64,000 nt of DNA from Rosellinia necatrix. Taxonomy: Eukaryota > Ascomycota > Sordariomycetes > Xylariales > Xylariaceae. Under the pieces are notes generated by a model. That model had not been told where the DNA came from. It worked only from the letters and a program-made list of their open reading frames with translations, and did no database searches. The DNA lies in assembly GCA_021209875.1 (NCBI GenBank), contig JAGYVD010000010.1, forward strand, positions 2,914,001-2,978,000, in the 5' to 3' direction. The position numbers were made by a program, and so were the translations under genes. Positions 1 through 11,166 of the stretch are shown in pieces. Within the stretch, counting starts at the first letter, position 1, and the number at the start of each line of letters is the position of its first letter.

Positions 1-874
1 CGTCGCGATTGTACCAAATTGACCTCCGCAGAGCAGAAGACTCTGTCCGACAAGTGTAAAGTGAATCTCACCGAGACTGTACGCATGTTCCTGGCCATGC
101 ACCAATTGTCATTCATCCCAACACGCAGCTGGGCATTCACCTACCACGGTCTATCGTCCGCTGTGCTCCTTGGGATCCTAAATGAAACTAAACAAGATCA
201 TGAGGTCAGACAGCTACACGGCGACCTGATATCAGCCCTCTCCGCAGCGACGGCCAAGGAGCAGGATAGCCCTTCCCCTGAGCACATCCGAAAGACGGAT
301 AAAGACATCGAACTTGCCGGGCCTCTCGAGAGGGCCCTCACGGCGCTGAAGAATATCTACGACTACGGCACTCTTCACGGCCCAACTAGTATCAAGAGTG
401 AGAGTGCATCGGGGACACGCACCCCCGTTAATCTCTCCTCCGTAGCACAAAGCCCCCAGGTGTTGAATTCGCAGTCCCGTGCGCAGCCCGGGTATAACAG
501 GCACCAGGACGCCGCCTTAGCCATGACAGAGTTGCAAAATAGTACTCCTCTTCAAGAGTATCACAAGTAACACGCCCCGTCCACGAACCTCGTTTTATCT
601 CACCGCTAACACATCTACCAGCCCTTTAACGTATCAACCGCACATAGCTACACCAGTTGGCCTTCAAGATTTGGTCCATATTGATCCATCGACGCTCGCC
701 CCAATGGAGTTGTATGACTCCATTTTTTGGGGTGAGTCGATGTCCGCCGCCGTTTTCCCGTATCTTCTAACACTAACAGAATCGCCGGATCCCTTCTACA
801 ATGTCGCGGATATAAATTTCGATTTTCTACCCCGGACCGCTCCCGGGCAGTCCAGTCAATATTATTATTCCTAA
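1..874 (+). CDS. Fungal-specific transcription factor, C-terminal part (5' end outside window)
   Basis: The reading frame is open to the left edge, so only the 3' end is seen. I infer three exons: <1-566, 622-731 and 780-874, with introns 567-621 (GTAACA donor, GCTAAC branch, CAG) and 732-779 (GTGAGT donor, CTAACACTAAC, CAG). The protein carries the LTETVRMFLAMHQL and SWAFTYHGLSSAVLLG segments and a closing PMELYDSIFWE, which resemble the end of the fungal_trans (PF04082) middle-homology region of Zn2Cys6 regulators. The DNA-binding domain would be upstream and is not visible. The last intron is 48 nt, a multiple of three, and has no stop, so keeping it would only add 16 residues. It converges on the transporter at 1248-3202. 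Family identity is inferred from motif resemblance; the target genes are unknown. Confidence 0.75.
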
Positions 875-1247
875 AAAGCCACATTCAGTTAGATGCGAGC
901 GGTTGCCCGATTCTTCATATGCTTCGGGGCAATTTCTAGGTTCGATCTGTTCTGAGTCGGATATATCTGTTATCTCTCAATTTTGTCAGGGTAAGGAAAG
1001 GCGATGAGGGGTAGACAACGCCCCGAATCTCGAGTCAGTATATAGGGGTATTTATGATCATGATGTAAGACGGACGCTCGAGTGTATTCTATTCGTAATG
1101 TTTGGAAAGCGAAATGGTCACGGCTCTGCTACATATGTATAGTTGGATTTGTCACTGAATATACGGACATATATCGCCCAATCGCCCCTTTTCACGTGGC
1201 CTTACGCGTGCCGAGTTAATCGAGAGGACGCGTATGTCTTGTACATT
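875..1247. other. Convergent spacer
   Basis: This stretch lies between the 3' ends of the regulator fragment and the MFS gene. It is AT-rich, has no open frame with coding character, and presumably holds both 3' UTRs and poly(A) signals. Confidence 0.5.
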
Positions 1248-3202
1248 TCAGGCTAGGACCTCTTTTTCTGTACATTGCGCGTTATTATCTATGGGAGTCT
1301 CGGCCTCCCGTTCCCGTTTGAGTCGCGCCGTGTAATAGGAGAGCCCTGCCGTCCAAATGGTCACGGCGATGGACACGGCGATCATAGCCCACATACCTCT
1401 CTGCAAAAGCGCACAGTCAGTTAACTAACCACTTATTCAAGGACGCTACCATCATGATCCCGGTAGGGATGGGACATGTAGGACTTGTTCCCCCCGACGT
1501 GGCGTGGGTGTACGTACCGTAAACCAAGGCGCCATCGACGCGCCGTAAAACACGATGGTCCACCAGGCATGGAGCACGTTGCTGCCGAGGTTCATGCTGG
1601 CGAGCACGACAGCGCGGAACATGTGGTCCTCGTGGCGCAGGGCATCGTTGGCCCAGGCAAAGCAGGTGGCCTGGCAGGCGTAGACGGCGCCGGCCCAATA
1701 GTAGGCGCCGAAGACCATGGGCGTGGTGGAGCGGGCGGCGTCCAGGCCACCGGCGCCGCGCGCCGAGGCGGCGGCGGCGAGGATCAGCGACGCGGTCGCG
1801 ACGCCCGTGGCCCCGACGAAGTACACGACCAGGTCGCGGCGCCCGCCGAGGAAGTCGGTCAGCGTGGCCCAGAACAGCGTCGACACGATCCCGGCGGCCG
1901 GGACGCCCGTCGGGTAGTTGTTCAGCTGCGCGACCGTGTACCGGTGGACCGGGTGCGCCTTCAGGTAGAGCCCGAGCAGGCCGTTCGACCCGAACGCCTC
2001 CGTCTCGCCCGCGAGCGCCCACAGCACCACGAACCCCCCAGAGCAGCCGCGACGTCAGCGCGCGCCGGGCGAACGCCCACGTCCACGGCGCCCGCCCGCC
2101 CGCCGTCGCCGTCGCCGTCGCCGCCGCTACGCGCGGTACCCGCGACACCGCGAGCGCCCTCTGCGCCGGGCTCAGGTAGGACGCTTGCGTCGTGGCCGGC
2201 GTGTCCGGGAAGAACAGGAATCCGTAGATCGCGACCGGGAGCGTGATGAGACCGTCGATTCTGTGGGGGGAAGGGGGGACCGGTCAGTTACTTCGTCACG
2301 GTGGTCTTTCAGAACTGATCTGAGCTCAACCCAAACCTATAACCTACGGTTTCCGACTTTTGAAATGTCACGAAAATGGGGGAGGTTGGAGAGGGGAGGA
2401 TGGAGGGAAGGGAAGGGGGGGGGAGGGGGTGTTTAGTTAGGATCTTACTTACATGAACAACCACCTCCACCCGCTGAGCCCGTGCCGCCCGTTCAGAGAC
2501 GACTGGATGCCGGCCTGGATGTAGCCGCCGAGCATGGTCCCGGCGAGCCCGGAGGAGGTGAAGATGCCGGACCGCTTGCCGAGCTCGCGCTCGGTGTACC
2601 AGGAGCCGAGGATGTAGTGCGTGCCGACGAAGGTGGTCGCCTCGGCGACGCCCTGGAAGAAGCGGATGGCCGCGACGCCCTGCGGGTTCCGCGCCGCCGC
2701 CGTCACCATCGTCAGCGCCGCCCAGACGACCATGCACGCCGGGAAGAAGATCCGCGGCCGCACGTAGTGCAGCGACAGGTTCGCCGGGATCTGCCCCACG
2801 ATGTACCCCGACGTGAAGGCCGCCTGCACCTGGTTCAGCTGGTCCCCCACGAAGTGCAGCTCCTCCTTCATGCCCGACACGTAGGCATTGTTCAGGTTCG
2901 ACCGGTCGAGCTGGCGGGGGCGGGTGCACATAGAATTAGCGAACCTAGTTCTTCGCGGTTTTGCTAACTCATCGTGCGGTTTGACCTCCCTCCGTGGGGT
3001 GGTGGTGGTGGTATTATCGCAAGTATATACTTAAAGTATATAAATAAAGATATGTCTACTTGAAGAGAAAACTCACATAGTTCGTGAAATAGCTCAGACA
3101 GCAGAATGTCAGGATGAAGAAGTCGATCTTTCGAACTAGCTGCTTCTCGCCCGGCTGATAGTCGTTGCGGAAGTACTCGCGCAATCTGGTTTTCAGTGCC
3201 AT
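1248..3202 (-). CDS. MFS transporter of the allantoate/pantothenate/vitamin permease (ACS, Dal5-like) family, with one frameshift
   Basis: Plasma-membrane symporter of the anion:cation symporter branch of the MFS. Inferred exons, in coding order: 3202-3077, 2910-2453, 2260-1518, 1400-1248 (GTGAGT, GTAAGT and GTACGT donors). Family-typical stretches are FFILTFCCLSYFTNYLDRSN (TM1 and following loop), FFQGVAEATTFVGTHYILGSWY, SGWRWLFIIDG and WATLTDFLGGRRDL. About 492 residues are expected, the usual family length. I chose the ATG at 3202 (MALKTRL) over 3247 because it fits the family N-terminus. The frame breaks in a run of six C on the + strand (2034-2039). With five, the protein would read straight through from SRLLWG into FVVLWALAGE; as written it shifts to a different frame. 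This is either an inactivated gene or a one-base assembly error. The substrate cannot be told from sequence; it is divergent from the amidase. Confidence 0.85.
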
Positions 3203-5014
3203 TGCTATGATAAAGATGTCTCCGAATAACCTTCGATGGTGCGGCAAAGTTGGTTTAAAGGAATCTAGACTGATTTATACATATCGACAAACGGCGATCA
3301 ATATTCTGAATATCATCTGTCTTCCCAGACTTTCAAGATGGGCGTAGGATAATGAGAGCTAGGTGTAATAAAATGCTCGCTAATAAGAACGTAGTATGAC
3401 GAGGTAATATTTATTCCAGTGCCATCGCAAATATCAAGATGTCTTGAGGAGTTTGTTGCGTGGTATTAGATAAGATGCTCTCAATGCAGGTAAGTATTCA
3501 TATACTAAACTTCCTTTATGGGTTTAGCTCACAAGTGACTATGGAAACTAGAGGGGGGATAAATGGATAACTGTGGGCTATCAACCCACTGTAAACCTAG
3601 CAGTTAAGCATCTCACCTTTAGCCAGCCTGCCAGCATCATGATATACATGCATGTATAGGTTGTAATCTCTCAGGACGGCATTATAATCCTTAGGGACTT
3701 GCTTTGATCCTGGTAATGTTTAAGAAGTTACGAATCATAGGGTGTATTTATCCAAAGAGTTAAAGATAAGATGTTCAAGTTATCGTCATCTCTGAATGAA
3801 ATAAGTACAACTTATTAGTGAGTTACTCCTCACCGAGTGTTTGATTCTCATTTTCAGTCTAGCCTTGGCTGGACTAGGTAGGTTTCGCCTACGTATTTAT
3901 TTGTCTTGTTAAGTTTTTACATAACTACATGACAAAGCACTAGTTACTTAATATGAAGGCTTATGTGAGGTACCTGACTTATAGATGCCAGACTTTGAAC
4001 ACTCGCTCTCCTGTATTCTGCCTAGGTGTTGACATCTAGGAACATCGATGCCATACCTCCATAAGCTCAATAACCCACAGTATAATTAATACTAACTAAC
4101 CTCACTAACCTCCATATCTTATACTTGAGCATGGCCCACTTATGACATATTGGGGCCGTAACCCGATGTGGCGATTATACGATAACCTTATAATTTCATA
4201 CGTTTAAAAGAAATACACAGTACAGATTAAGAAAGGGCCCAGATAAATTATCCCGCTACAAGTAGCTACCGACGCCCCTTGTCGACTGGGTCACATGTCA
4301 CCTGGGCAGCTTTCAAGGATACTTATACATACATACATAGCATGTAAGCCTTAGGCATATCCATCTTCACCGAGTACAGAAGGTACAGTAGACCCCGTTC
4401 CCCGCAACCGGTAGATGTAGTACAACACAAGCCGAGCTGTAAGTGTTGACGAGTTGATAAGTTTGAGCTATCGCATGATAAGGGGGGGGTTAGTGATATC
4501 TTCGGAGGTTGACGATGAACATGAACAACCCCGAAACCCCCGATTATACTAGTGGGGGGAATTCTCTCGGTTGACAAGCATCGGTATATTCTTGCGGTGA
4601 TAGGTTAACGGAAATGTGTACCCACGGGGGAGGGGTCTATTTTAGTCCACACTGCTGTTTGCAGAGATACGGCATCTTGGCCAAACCACCCGTGACTCGA
4701 CCTGTCAGAAGAGGGGGCATTGGTGTATAACTCGGGCGGTGTTTGGGGGGGTAAAATAAATACAAAAAGGGATTATTGCAAATCTAAAACCACATAACGC
4801 AGTTGAGTGTGCTGGTGTTTTGGGCCCACGCAGGTACTTAAGCCGGGGTAGCCACCACTGTTTTCACTCTGACTCTATCGGGGTTTGTAGGTGCTCGTGT
4901 TCGTATGCATTCGTATGCCTACAGCAGCTATTAAAGAGTGGCTTTCATATCGATGATATATCCAGGCAACTCGAACTCACCATCTAACCCGCCGTGACTC
5001 TTGAGAAGTGGAAA
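3203..5014. other. Divergent promoter region between MFS gene and amidase
   Basis: About 1.8 kb, AT-rich, with no supported gene. It must contain the promoters of both flanking genes. I see no clear TATA box or palindromic operator that I could assign. Confidence 0.4.
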
Positions 5015-6868
5015 ATGGGTGGAACGTGGGAGGCGCTCGCAGCCCGAAAGCGCCAAGAGTTGCTGAGTTCGATCCCCGAAGAGTGGCGGATCCCCAGCCA
5101 CTTACTCCCTCCGGACAGCGAAGACGATATCACGGGGTTTCCGGAGAGCTCGGGATGGTTTACCCGAGAGGAACTCGACATCACGAACTCGACAGCGCTG
5201 GAACTGCTCCCCAAACTAGCAAGTGGCACTCTTAAGTCGGAGACCGTCACCCGGGCGTTCTGCAAGCGAGCGGCGGCAGCACATCAGCTAGTACGACCCC
5301 CCCCCCTCCCCCCCGGGGGCAAGGCCTCATTCGCCCACGCCATATCATGTCTGTAAGGCAGGGAGCTAACCGGCTTGTCTAATCTAGGTTAATTGCCTTT
5401 CGGAGACGTGTTTCGATCGGGCTATTGAGACCGCGAAGGCCCTGGACGAACACCTGGCGCGGGGGTCGGGTCCAATTGGCCCATTCCACGGATTGCCCAT
5501 CTCGCTGAAGGACAACTTCAACTTGAAGGGCTTGGACTCGACGGTCGGGTTCACGTCTTTGGTCGGGGATCCGGCCCGGCATGACTCCGAACTGGTCAGC
5601 GTCCTGCTCAAGGCCGGGGCCGTCCCCTACGTCAAGACGAACGTGCCCACGGCCATGATGATCGCCGAGAGCGTCAACAACACCTTCGGCCGGACGCTCA
5701 ACCCCCTCAACCGGAAGCTCACCAGCGGCGGCAGCTCGGGGGGCGAATCGGCCCTGATCGTGTTCAAGGGCAGCCCGCTCGGAGTCGGGACGGACATCGG
5801 AGGCTCGCTGCGCATCCCGGCCGCGTGCACCGGCATCTTCACGCTCCGGCCGTCCTTCGGCCGCTTCCCGACGCTCGGCTGCCGCTCGGGCCTGCCCGGA
5901 CAGGAGGCCGTGCAGTCGGTCAACGGCCCGATGACGCGCACCCTGGCCGACCTCGAGCACTACTGCAAGGCCGTCGTCGACTCCGAGCCCTGGCATGCCG
6001 ACCCGCGCTGCCTCCCCATCCCCTGGCGTGCCGCTGCCGCCGCCGGCGCCGCCGCCCTGCCCTCGAGGTTGAAGGTCGCGATCCTGTGGCACGACGGCAT
6101 CGTCCTCCCGACCCCGCCCGTCGCGCGCGCCCTACGCCACGCCGCCGACAGGCTGCGGGCCGCCGGCCACGACGTCGTCGACTGGTCCCCGGAGGACCAG
6201 CTGTGCGGCGCCAAGCTGCTCGGCCGCATGTTCGTCGCCGACGGCGGCCGGTCCGTCGCCCGCGAGCTCGAGAAGACCGGCGAGCCGCTGAGGCCCGAGA
6301 TGGCCGCGTACGGCGAGTCGCGCGAGATCGGCGGCCTCGAGTACTGGCAGCTGCACCTCGAGCGCCAGGCGTTCCAGAAGCGCTACCTCGACCGCTGGAA
6401 GACGGCCGGCATCGACGCCATCCTCGCGCCCGTCACGCCCTTCAGCGGCGTGGAGAACGGGAAGTTCAGACACGGTACGCTGCATCGCCCGCTCCAAGTT
6501 ATTGGTTTCTCGTGGACAGGACTCGGCTGACGATTTCTTTCCTTAAAGTTGGCTATACTGGCGTCTATAACGTGTTAGATTACGCCGCCATGTCGTTCCC
6601 GACTGGGTTGGTGGTGGACCGCGCCGTCGATATACCGCGAGATGATGCGCCTCCTCCTCTATCTGATCTAGATCAGGTGGTCCGAAGCGAATGTAAGAGG
6701 TTCATCAAACCGATATCCATACGAGCTATGTGACTTACTGACTCTTGGTCACTAGACAATGCAGATGTTGTTCACGGGATGCCCATCAGTCTCCAGTTAA
6801 TAGCACAGCGACTAGAGGAGGAGAAATGCATAGAGATGTGCAAAGTGATCAAGGAGGCATTAAACTAG
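5015..6868 (+). CDS. Amidase-signature enzyme (acetamidase/general amidase type)
   Basis: Hydrolyses a carboxamide to acid plus ammonia. Inferred exons: 5015-5290, 5388-6474, 6549-6692, 6756-6868, giving 539 residues, close to fungal acetamidases of the AmdS type. The Ser-cisSer-Lys triad is complete: Lys133 in PISLKDNFNLKG, cis-Ser209 in GGSSGGES, and nucleophile Ser232 in GTDIGGSLRIPA. The C-terminus has the family-typical DVVHGMPISLQLIAQRLEEE. The start is the ATG at 5015 (MGGTWEALAARK); the in-frame codon at 4994 is GTG. Intron 1 carries a C-rich stretch (5296-5315). No disruption is seen. It converges on the tyrosinase gene and diverges from the MFS gene. The substrate is unknown; nitrogen scavenging or trimming of a metabolite are both possible. 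Confidence 0.92.
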
Positions 6869-7067
6869 ACGGCGAAATGGTAGATGATTTTGTAGTAGGC
6901 CCCAGCGCAGTATTCATAGCGACAGATACAGGAGTACACGGCGATATGCTGCAAAGCGTCTATTCTTCACTATGTCTCTGCAACATGGCATGGCCAAGTG
7001 TCATTGCGCATAAAATCAAGGCGCTTGAGATGGGTATCGATAGCAGCACACAGATATCCCGTAGCAC

Positions 7068-8580
7068 CTAGGCATACGTATAGCAGAAGGGCCCGTCCGT
7101 GGTGCTGACCAATTCGCTAATCTTCCACCTCTTGTCGGCGACCGAGTACAGATTCACCTCATCGGTAAGAGCTGCTGCTGCACCCCCTATACCCATCATG
7201 GAGCGCCCACCCTTTTCTCGCATTAGATGTTGGTTCGACTAATTAGGGATGGAGGGGCCTTACAGCTATAACCTGCAGGCGATTCGGCAGGTCCTGTGCT
7301 TGCCATGTAGTCCAAGTTCGGTCGATCATGGCATGGTGCAAGTCTAAGATGCGCATGATTAGATTAGCAAAATAAAGTGCTGCGTGGTTAATGCTGATGC
7401 CGAAGCCACGTACAGAAAGCTGGATCACCGGGCGAGACGTAGAAATCCCCGGCAGGGTCGCCCGCGATCGTAAAGTGACCAGCGGCATGAACACCCATGG
7501 AGACGCCCGCGGCTTGCATAGTATTCTGGAACGTGGCGACAGTCTTGCTGTTGTTGATCAAGCCTACGATATCTTGTGTGCGTGTATATCGCGAGGAGAG
7601 ATAGTTCGAAATATCTCGGCGCAAACATCGCGGATTGTAGCCCATCCCATCACTTCGAGGATTGGCAGGCGGGGCAGGCGAGATAGCTGGGCTAATGGGA
7701 CTATGTAAATAGTTCTCATTAGCATTTCGCCACGGTTCGTGGGCCACTTTCCTTCTTTTACCCACCCGAGATTTACTGTCATGCTTCGAAATGTTAGCGT
7801 TAGGGAAAGCTGGTATCAGAATAAAGGGGGTGTACTTCTTAAATGGGCCTGACATCAAGCATCCTCCTCCATTTCCTGCTGGTGCCATGAACGACTGGTG
7901 AGCAGTCTTCTCGCCGTTGCCACTCATACTAGTTTCGCTACCGTCAAATATAGGCGAAGTCTCGGGGTTTGTTGCCCATCTCCCCCAATCCCAATACTAG
8001 AATGTTCAGGGCTTAATAATCCATACCACTATTAAACCGAAAGTGTTCGCTTACCGGTTGCGTTCCGGTGTACCCGCACTCATTGCGAAGCACTTGCTCA
8101 TAAGCCCAGGTGAAATAACGATGCCACGTAAGAAAGTTTCCCTGCTATGATCAGAATCTAAGTGGTTATGTGAGGACCAATATGAACGAACGGTGCCATG
8201 AATAGTCATGGTTTGGTTGATGTGAACCGCGACGAAGTCATCGTAGCGGGTTTTCGCGCCAGGGTATTTTGTAGGGTCTAACTTCGAAGGGCTAGTAGTG
8301 ACACATAAAACAGCCTTGATATAAGCTTTCCTATCAGCAGCAGTGAGATCGCCCCTAAAAAAAGATTCAGTTTCCCGTGGTTATTAGGACGGGATAGCAT
8401 AACCTACCACTCTCGTCGAACGGACAGTTTATCCTTGGTGCATGTTGTGGATTTGGCTAGTTGTGCATCTAATGCTGGTTTCCCTTTAGTCCAAAGGTCG
8501 GATACCGCATCGCCATAGGCAAAGCTAGCTAGAAGAAACAAATTGAGGCAGAGCATTGCGATTTTCGTGATGCTTGGCAT
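7068..8580 (-). CDS. Secreted tyrosinase (type-3 copper enzyme)
   Basis: Oxidises phenols to quinones with a dinuclear copper centre. Eight exons inferred, in coding order: 8580-8408, 8354-8192, 8141-8055, 7996-7836, 7783-7766, 7700-7414, 7343-7264, 7211-7068; 370 residues. Residues 1-23 form a signal peptide (hydrophobic MLCLNLFLLASFAYG). CuA ligands appear as His102 (FVAVHIN), His110 (TIHGT) and His119 (TWHRYF). CuB ligands appear as His272 and His276 (GVHAAGHF) and His300 (YLHHAMIDRTW). YWDWGRW and GYNPRCLRRD are family-typical. Exon 5 is only 18 nt; it supplies the MTVNL segment and is needed to keep the frame. The protein is of the short fungal type, without the long C-terminal extension of mushroom tyrosinases. 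No frame break is seen. Neighbours are the amidase and a Cys-rich peptide gene; pigment or peptide oxidation is possible but unproven. Confidence 0.9.
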
Positions 8581-10407
8581 ATTGAAACGTGCCTGAGCGT
8601 CATGCCGAGCCCTGGGCAAAACACAAATGCCAAAGCTGGCATGACGCTTCTTATGTCAACTCCAGAGCATAGCAGTGGCGACGCGCCTGACCAACTGAAT
8701 AGATAGCATCATTTCGGAACGGAACAAACTCCCGGAGGGTATAATGTTGGATGCCCATTCATCAACTATACTGGCCTTGGCGGTACGAGAAGACGCCCTG
8801 GGTCGGGAGCATGTTTATCCAGGCGGCAATAAAAACTGCTTGCTAACGTAACGTACGATCTTACATTAATATATTTAGAACCGGATACAATCGACGATGA
8901 CGCAGCCTTCAACAGCACTATCCTCATGTAGTCCATCCTGCAGGGTGCATCGGCTCCAGCGGTTTGGGAAACCTGGGGTAGTTTACCCGTGCCCAATCAG
9001 TTGCGTCCACACGTATGGGAATGGCCCTCTATCTGATATTTTGTTCAGCCGCCTTTACATTTGGTGCTATCAGGTGGCCGTCGGCAGTTCAATGAGAGCG
9101 AACCGGCCCGGTAGAGAATCCGGAAAACCCTTAACAACAACAAACACCATACTGGGGCGAATGTTTAAGCCAAGCCAGAGGCTACTAAATATATACCTTT
9201 ATTCTACAAAAAAGGGATGGTGTTGATAGACCGGCGACGCCTTGACCTATACCTTAATATCCTGTTAATGGATTTCCGCGGGTGAATTCGGGTAGTAGAT
9301 GATGCGTTGTGTTTGGGACAGATGCGGCACCACCTCAAGATAGCTAGCGGATGAGATCATAGCTAGCTTTTTCGTTTGCCCCTTCATATTCCTGCTGGCT
9401 CGCTCACTTCTCTCTGAAAGAAATATATAGCCTTGTATGTCGATGTGGAGTAGAGGAATAGGAGTGGAGTGCCAAGTTCATCTATGGCGCCTGTTGTCAA
9501 TCCAAGCGCAGTGCCGAGAGGCTAATACCAACCTAAAAGATCCTTCGTGAGGTAAGTTGTCGTCACGGGGGGGGGTTTTAGTGTAGGGGATTTGTCGCGT
9601 GGGGTGATTGGATCCGATACAGGGCTCTTATCTTGTCGATAAACCGACGACGGTCAATGTGTTGACTCGAGAATAAGAGCGAATAATACATCATAACCAC
9701 ACCAAATCCTCACAGCGTCGTTCGACAGGAAGCATGTTAAAATGTGGCATGAACACCCGGATTATATACGGAGATTGGGCGTGAAAGAGCTAGCTTCGGA
9801 ATTTCTAATTATGCGGCCGTGGGGTTTATAAACTTCAAAGCCGAGGGACCGAGGGAGCCGTATTAACCGGAGACTCCTCCGGATCCGCTCTGCTACTTAC
9901 CACTCCGGTCAATCGCCTTCCTATTTACATACTAGCGAGCCTCAATACGTGAGCCACCGACCGCATAGTTGTGTAATTTCGGGTATCTACCCAACATACG
10001 CATATTGCCCGTAGTGAGGTTGAAATGAGAAATGTTAACGTGTTCGGTGAACTTCCCGTCATTGAGTGGAGGAGAGGTCTAGCCTGGAGTAGGTAGGTAG
10101 AAGAGTTGAAGGATCTACCAAAACGCTAGTCGAGAGTTGATAACTCGATAACCTAGTTAGTGGTTAAAATCCGGTATCGGCAGATGTGTTATCACGCTGA
10201 TGACAACCGCACCTGCATATAGGCGCTTCAAATCACCACCGGATCAGTGGCGATAAAGACCGGGGAAGCCGAACGCTATCAGAATGCCCAGCCTCGTCAA
10301 ACTACTTGTTGACCGACTCTTCAGAAAGGCTTCAAAACCACCAGCTAAGGCCAACCCCTTTCAGCAGGTCCGTAACAGTTTGGGAGGTGAAGTTGGCTTC
10401 CTACGAG
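8581..10407. other. Divergent spacer between tyrosinase and small peptide gene
   Basis: About 1.8 kb with no supported gene. Open frames here (for example on the - strand at 8766-8996) lack coding character. The 3' part must hold the promoter of the peptide gene. Confidence 0.4.
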
Positions 10408-10415
10408 TATAAATA
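10408..10415 (+). promoter_or_regulatory. TATA box of the small secreted peptide gene
   Basis: A TATAAATA motif lies 121 bases upstream of the ATG at 10529. It is followed by a purine-poor, CAAC- and CTTCAAC-rich leader (about 10440-10528), as is common in the 5' UTRs of strongly expressed fungal secreted proteins. Position and composition are seen; promoter function is inferred. Confidence 0.55.
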
Positions 10416-10528
10416 GATGGCGTGATCGCTCGAGTTATATCTTCTGCATCACTACAGACTTCAGCTTCAACAACACCTTCAACACAATCTCCAACCTTAC
10501 ATTTGACGAAAACCACAAATCTATCAAG

Positions 10529-10770
10529 ATGAAGTTCAAGACCATCCTCTTCACCCTTGCGGCTTTCGCCCCCATCTTCGCTGCTGCCTCGTGCGACCAG
10601 TGCGGCGAATGTGTCAACGCTTGCACAACCTCAAACTGCCCTCCCGGCTCACACGATTGCGATGGCTGGTGCAGTAAGTCATGAGGCACATATTACCGTA
10701 TCTCCTAGGATTATGCTAACATGGTTTTACAGCTGAGTTCTGTAGCAACGACTTGGGTTGCGCTTGCTAA
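10529..10770 (+). CDS. Small secreted cysteine-rich peptide (60 residues, 10 Cys)
   Basis: Two exons: 10529-10673 and 10733-10770, with a GTAAGT donor, a GCTAAC branch site and a TACAG acceptor. The product has 60 residues. Residues 1-20 form a clear signal peptide (MKFKT, then ILFTLAAFAPIFAAA). The mature part, about 40 residues, has ten cysteines at 22, 25, 28, 32, 37, 44, 48, 52, 58 and 60, giving the pattern C-x2-C-x2-C-x3-C-x4-C-x6-C-x3-C-x3-C-x5-C-x-C. That allows five disulfides in a very small fold. I do not recognise the family. Candidates are an apoplastic effector, an antimicrobial-type peptide or a secreted metal-binding peptide (the close Cys pairs are metallothionein-like, but a signal peptide is unusual for those). 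A TATA box and CA-rich leader precede it. The gene model is well supported; the function is open. Confidence 0.8.
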
Positions 10771-11166
10771 GCATATTCACAACATTAACCAGAGGTGGTG
10801 AGCAACGGCGAGAGCGGCGTCTCTGCAAACTTCACATGAAGACTTTACGAGACTATAGGAGGAGATTTCAGGCTACCCGCATGGATATCTATGAAGGAAG
10901 CCTTCTCGCTTCATTGTATTAGCTATGAAATGGAAATGGTTTCGGCAGAACAACTAAGCTAGAATACCACATGCCTCACATCAACGGTGAGAGCCAACAC
11001 GATATGTTGCTCTTTTCAACATAAATTCTACAATTATTAAACACACCAACTATGGTCAGATACGTGATTCATATTTATACATTAAAATACCAGGATTCTT
11101 TCCCTAGGCTAGCATTAGCTCGATAACTCATTTTTCTGTTAATATGAATATCAGGGACGAGTAATT
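10771..11166. other. Convergent spacer
   Basis: AT-rich 3' region between the small peptide gene and the oxidoreductase. No open frame of note. Confidence 0.4.

Noticed and set aside
1485..2246. 253-codon open frame on the + strand
   Set aside because: It is the antisense of the GC-rich MFS coding region, Arg/Pro/Gly-rich and without any domain.
5379..6733. Several long frames inside the amidase on both strands
   Set aside because: High third-position GC keeps shadow frames open; only the frame with the amidase triad is meaningful.
7388..7927. Continuous 179-codon frame covering part of the tyrosinase
   Set aside because: It reads through two introns; conserved tyrosinase sequence is only restored by splicing with the 18-nt exon.
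10529..10770. Reading the small peptide as a classic fungal RiPP precursor
   Set aside because: It has no internal core repeats or Kex2-type cleavage sites and no UstYa-like genes nearby; a disulfide-rich secreted peptide fits better.
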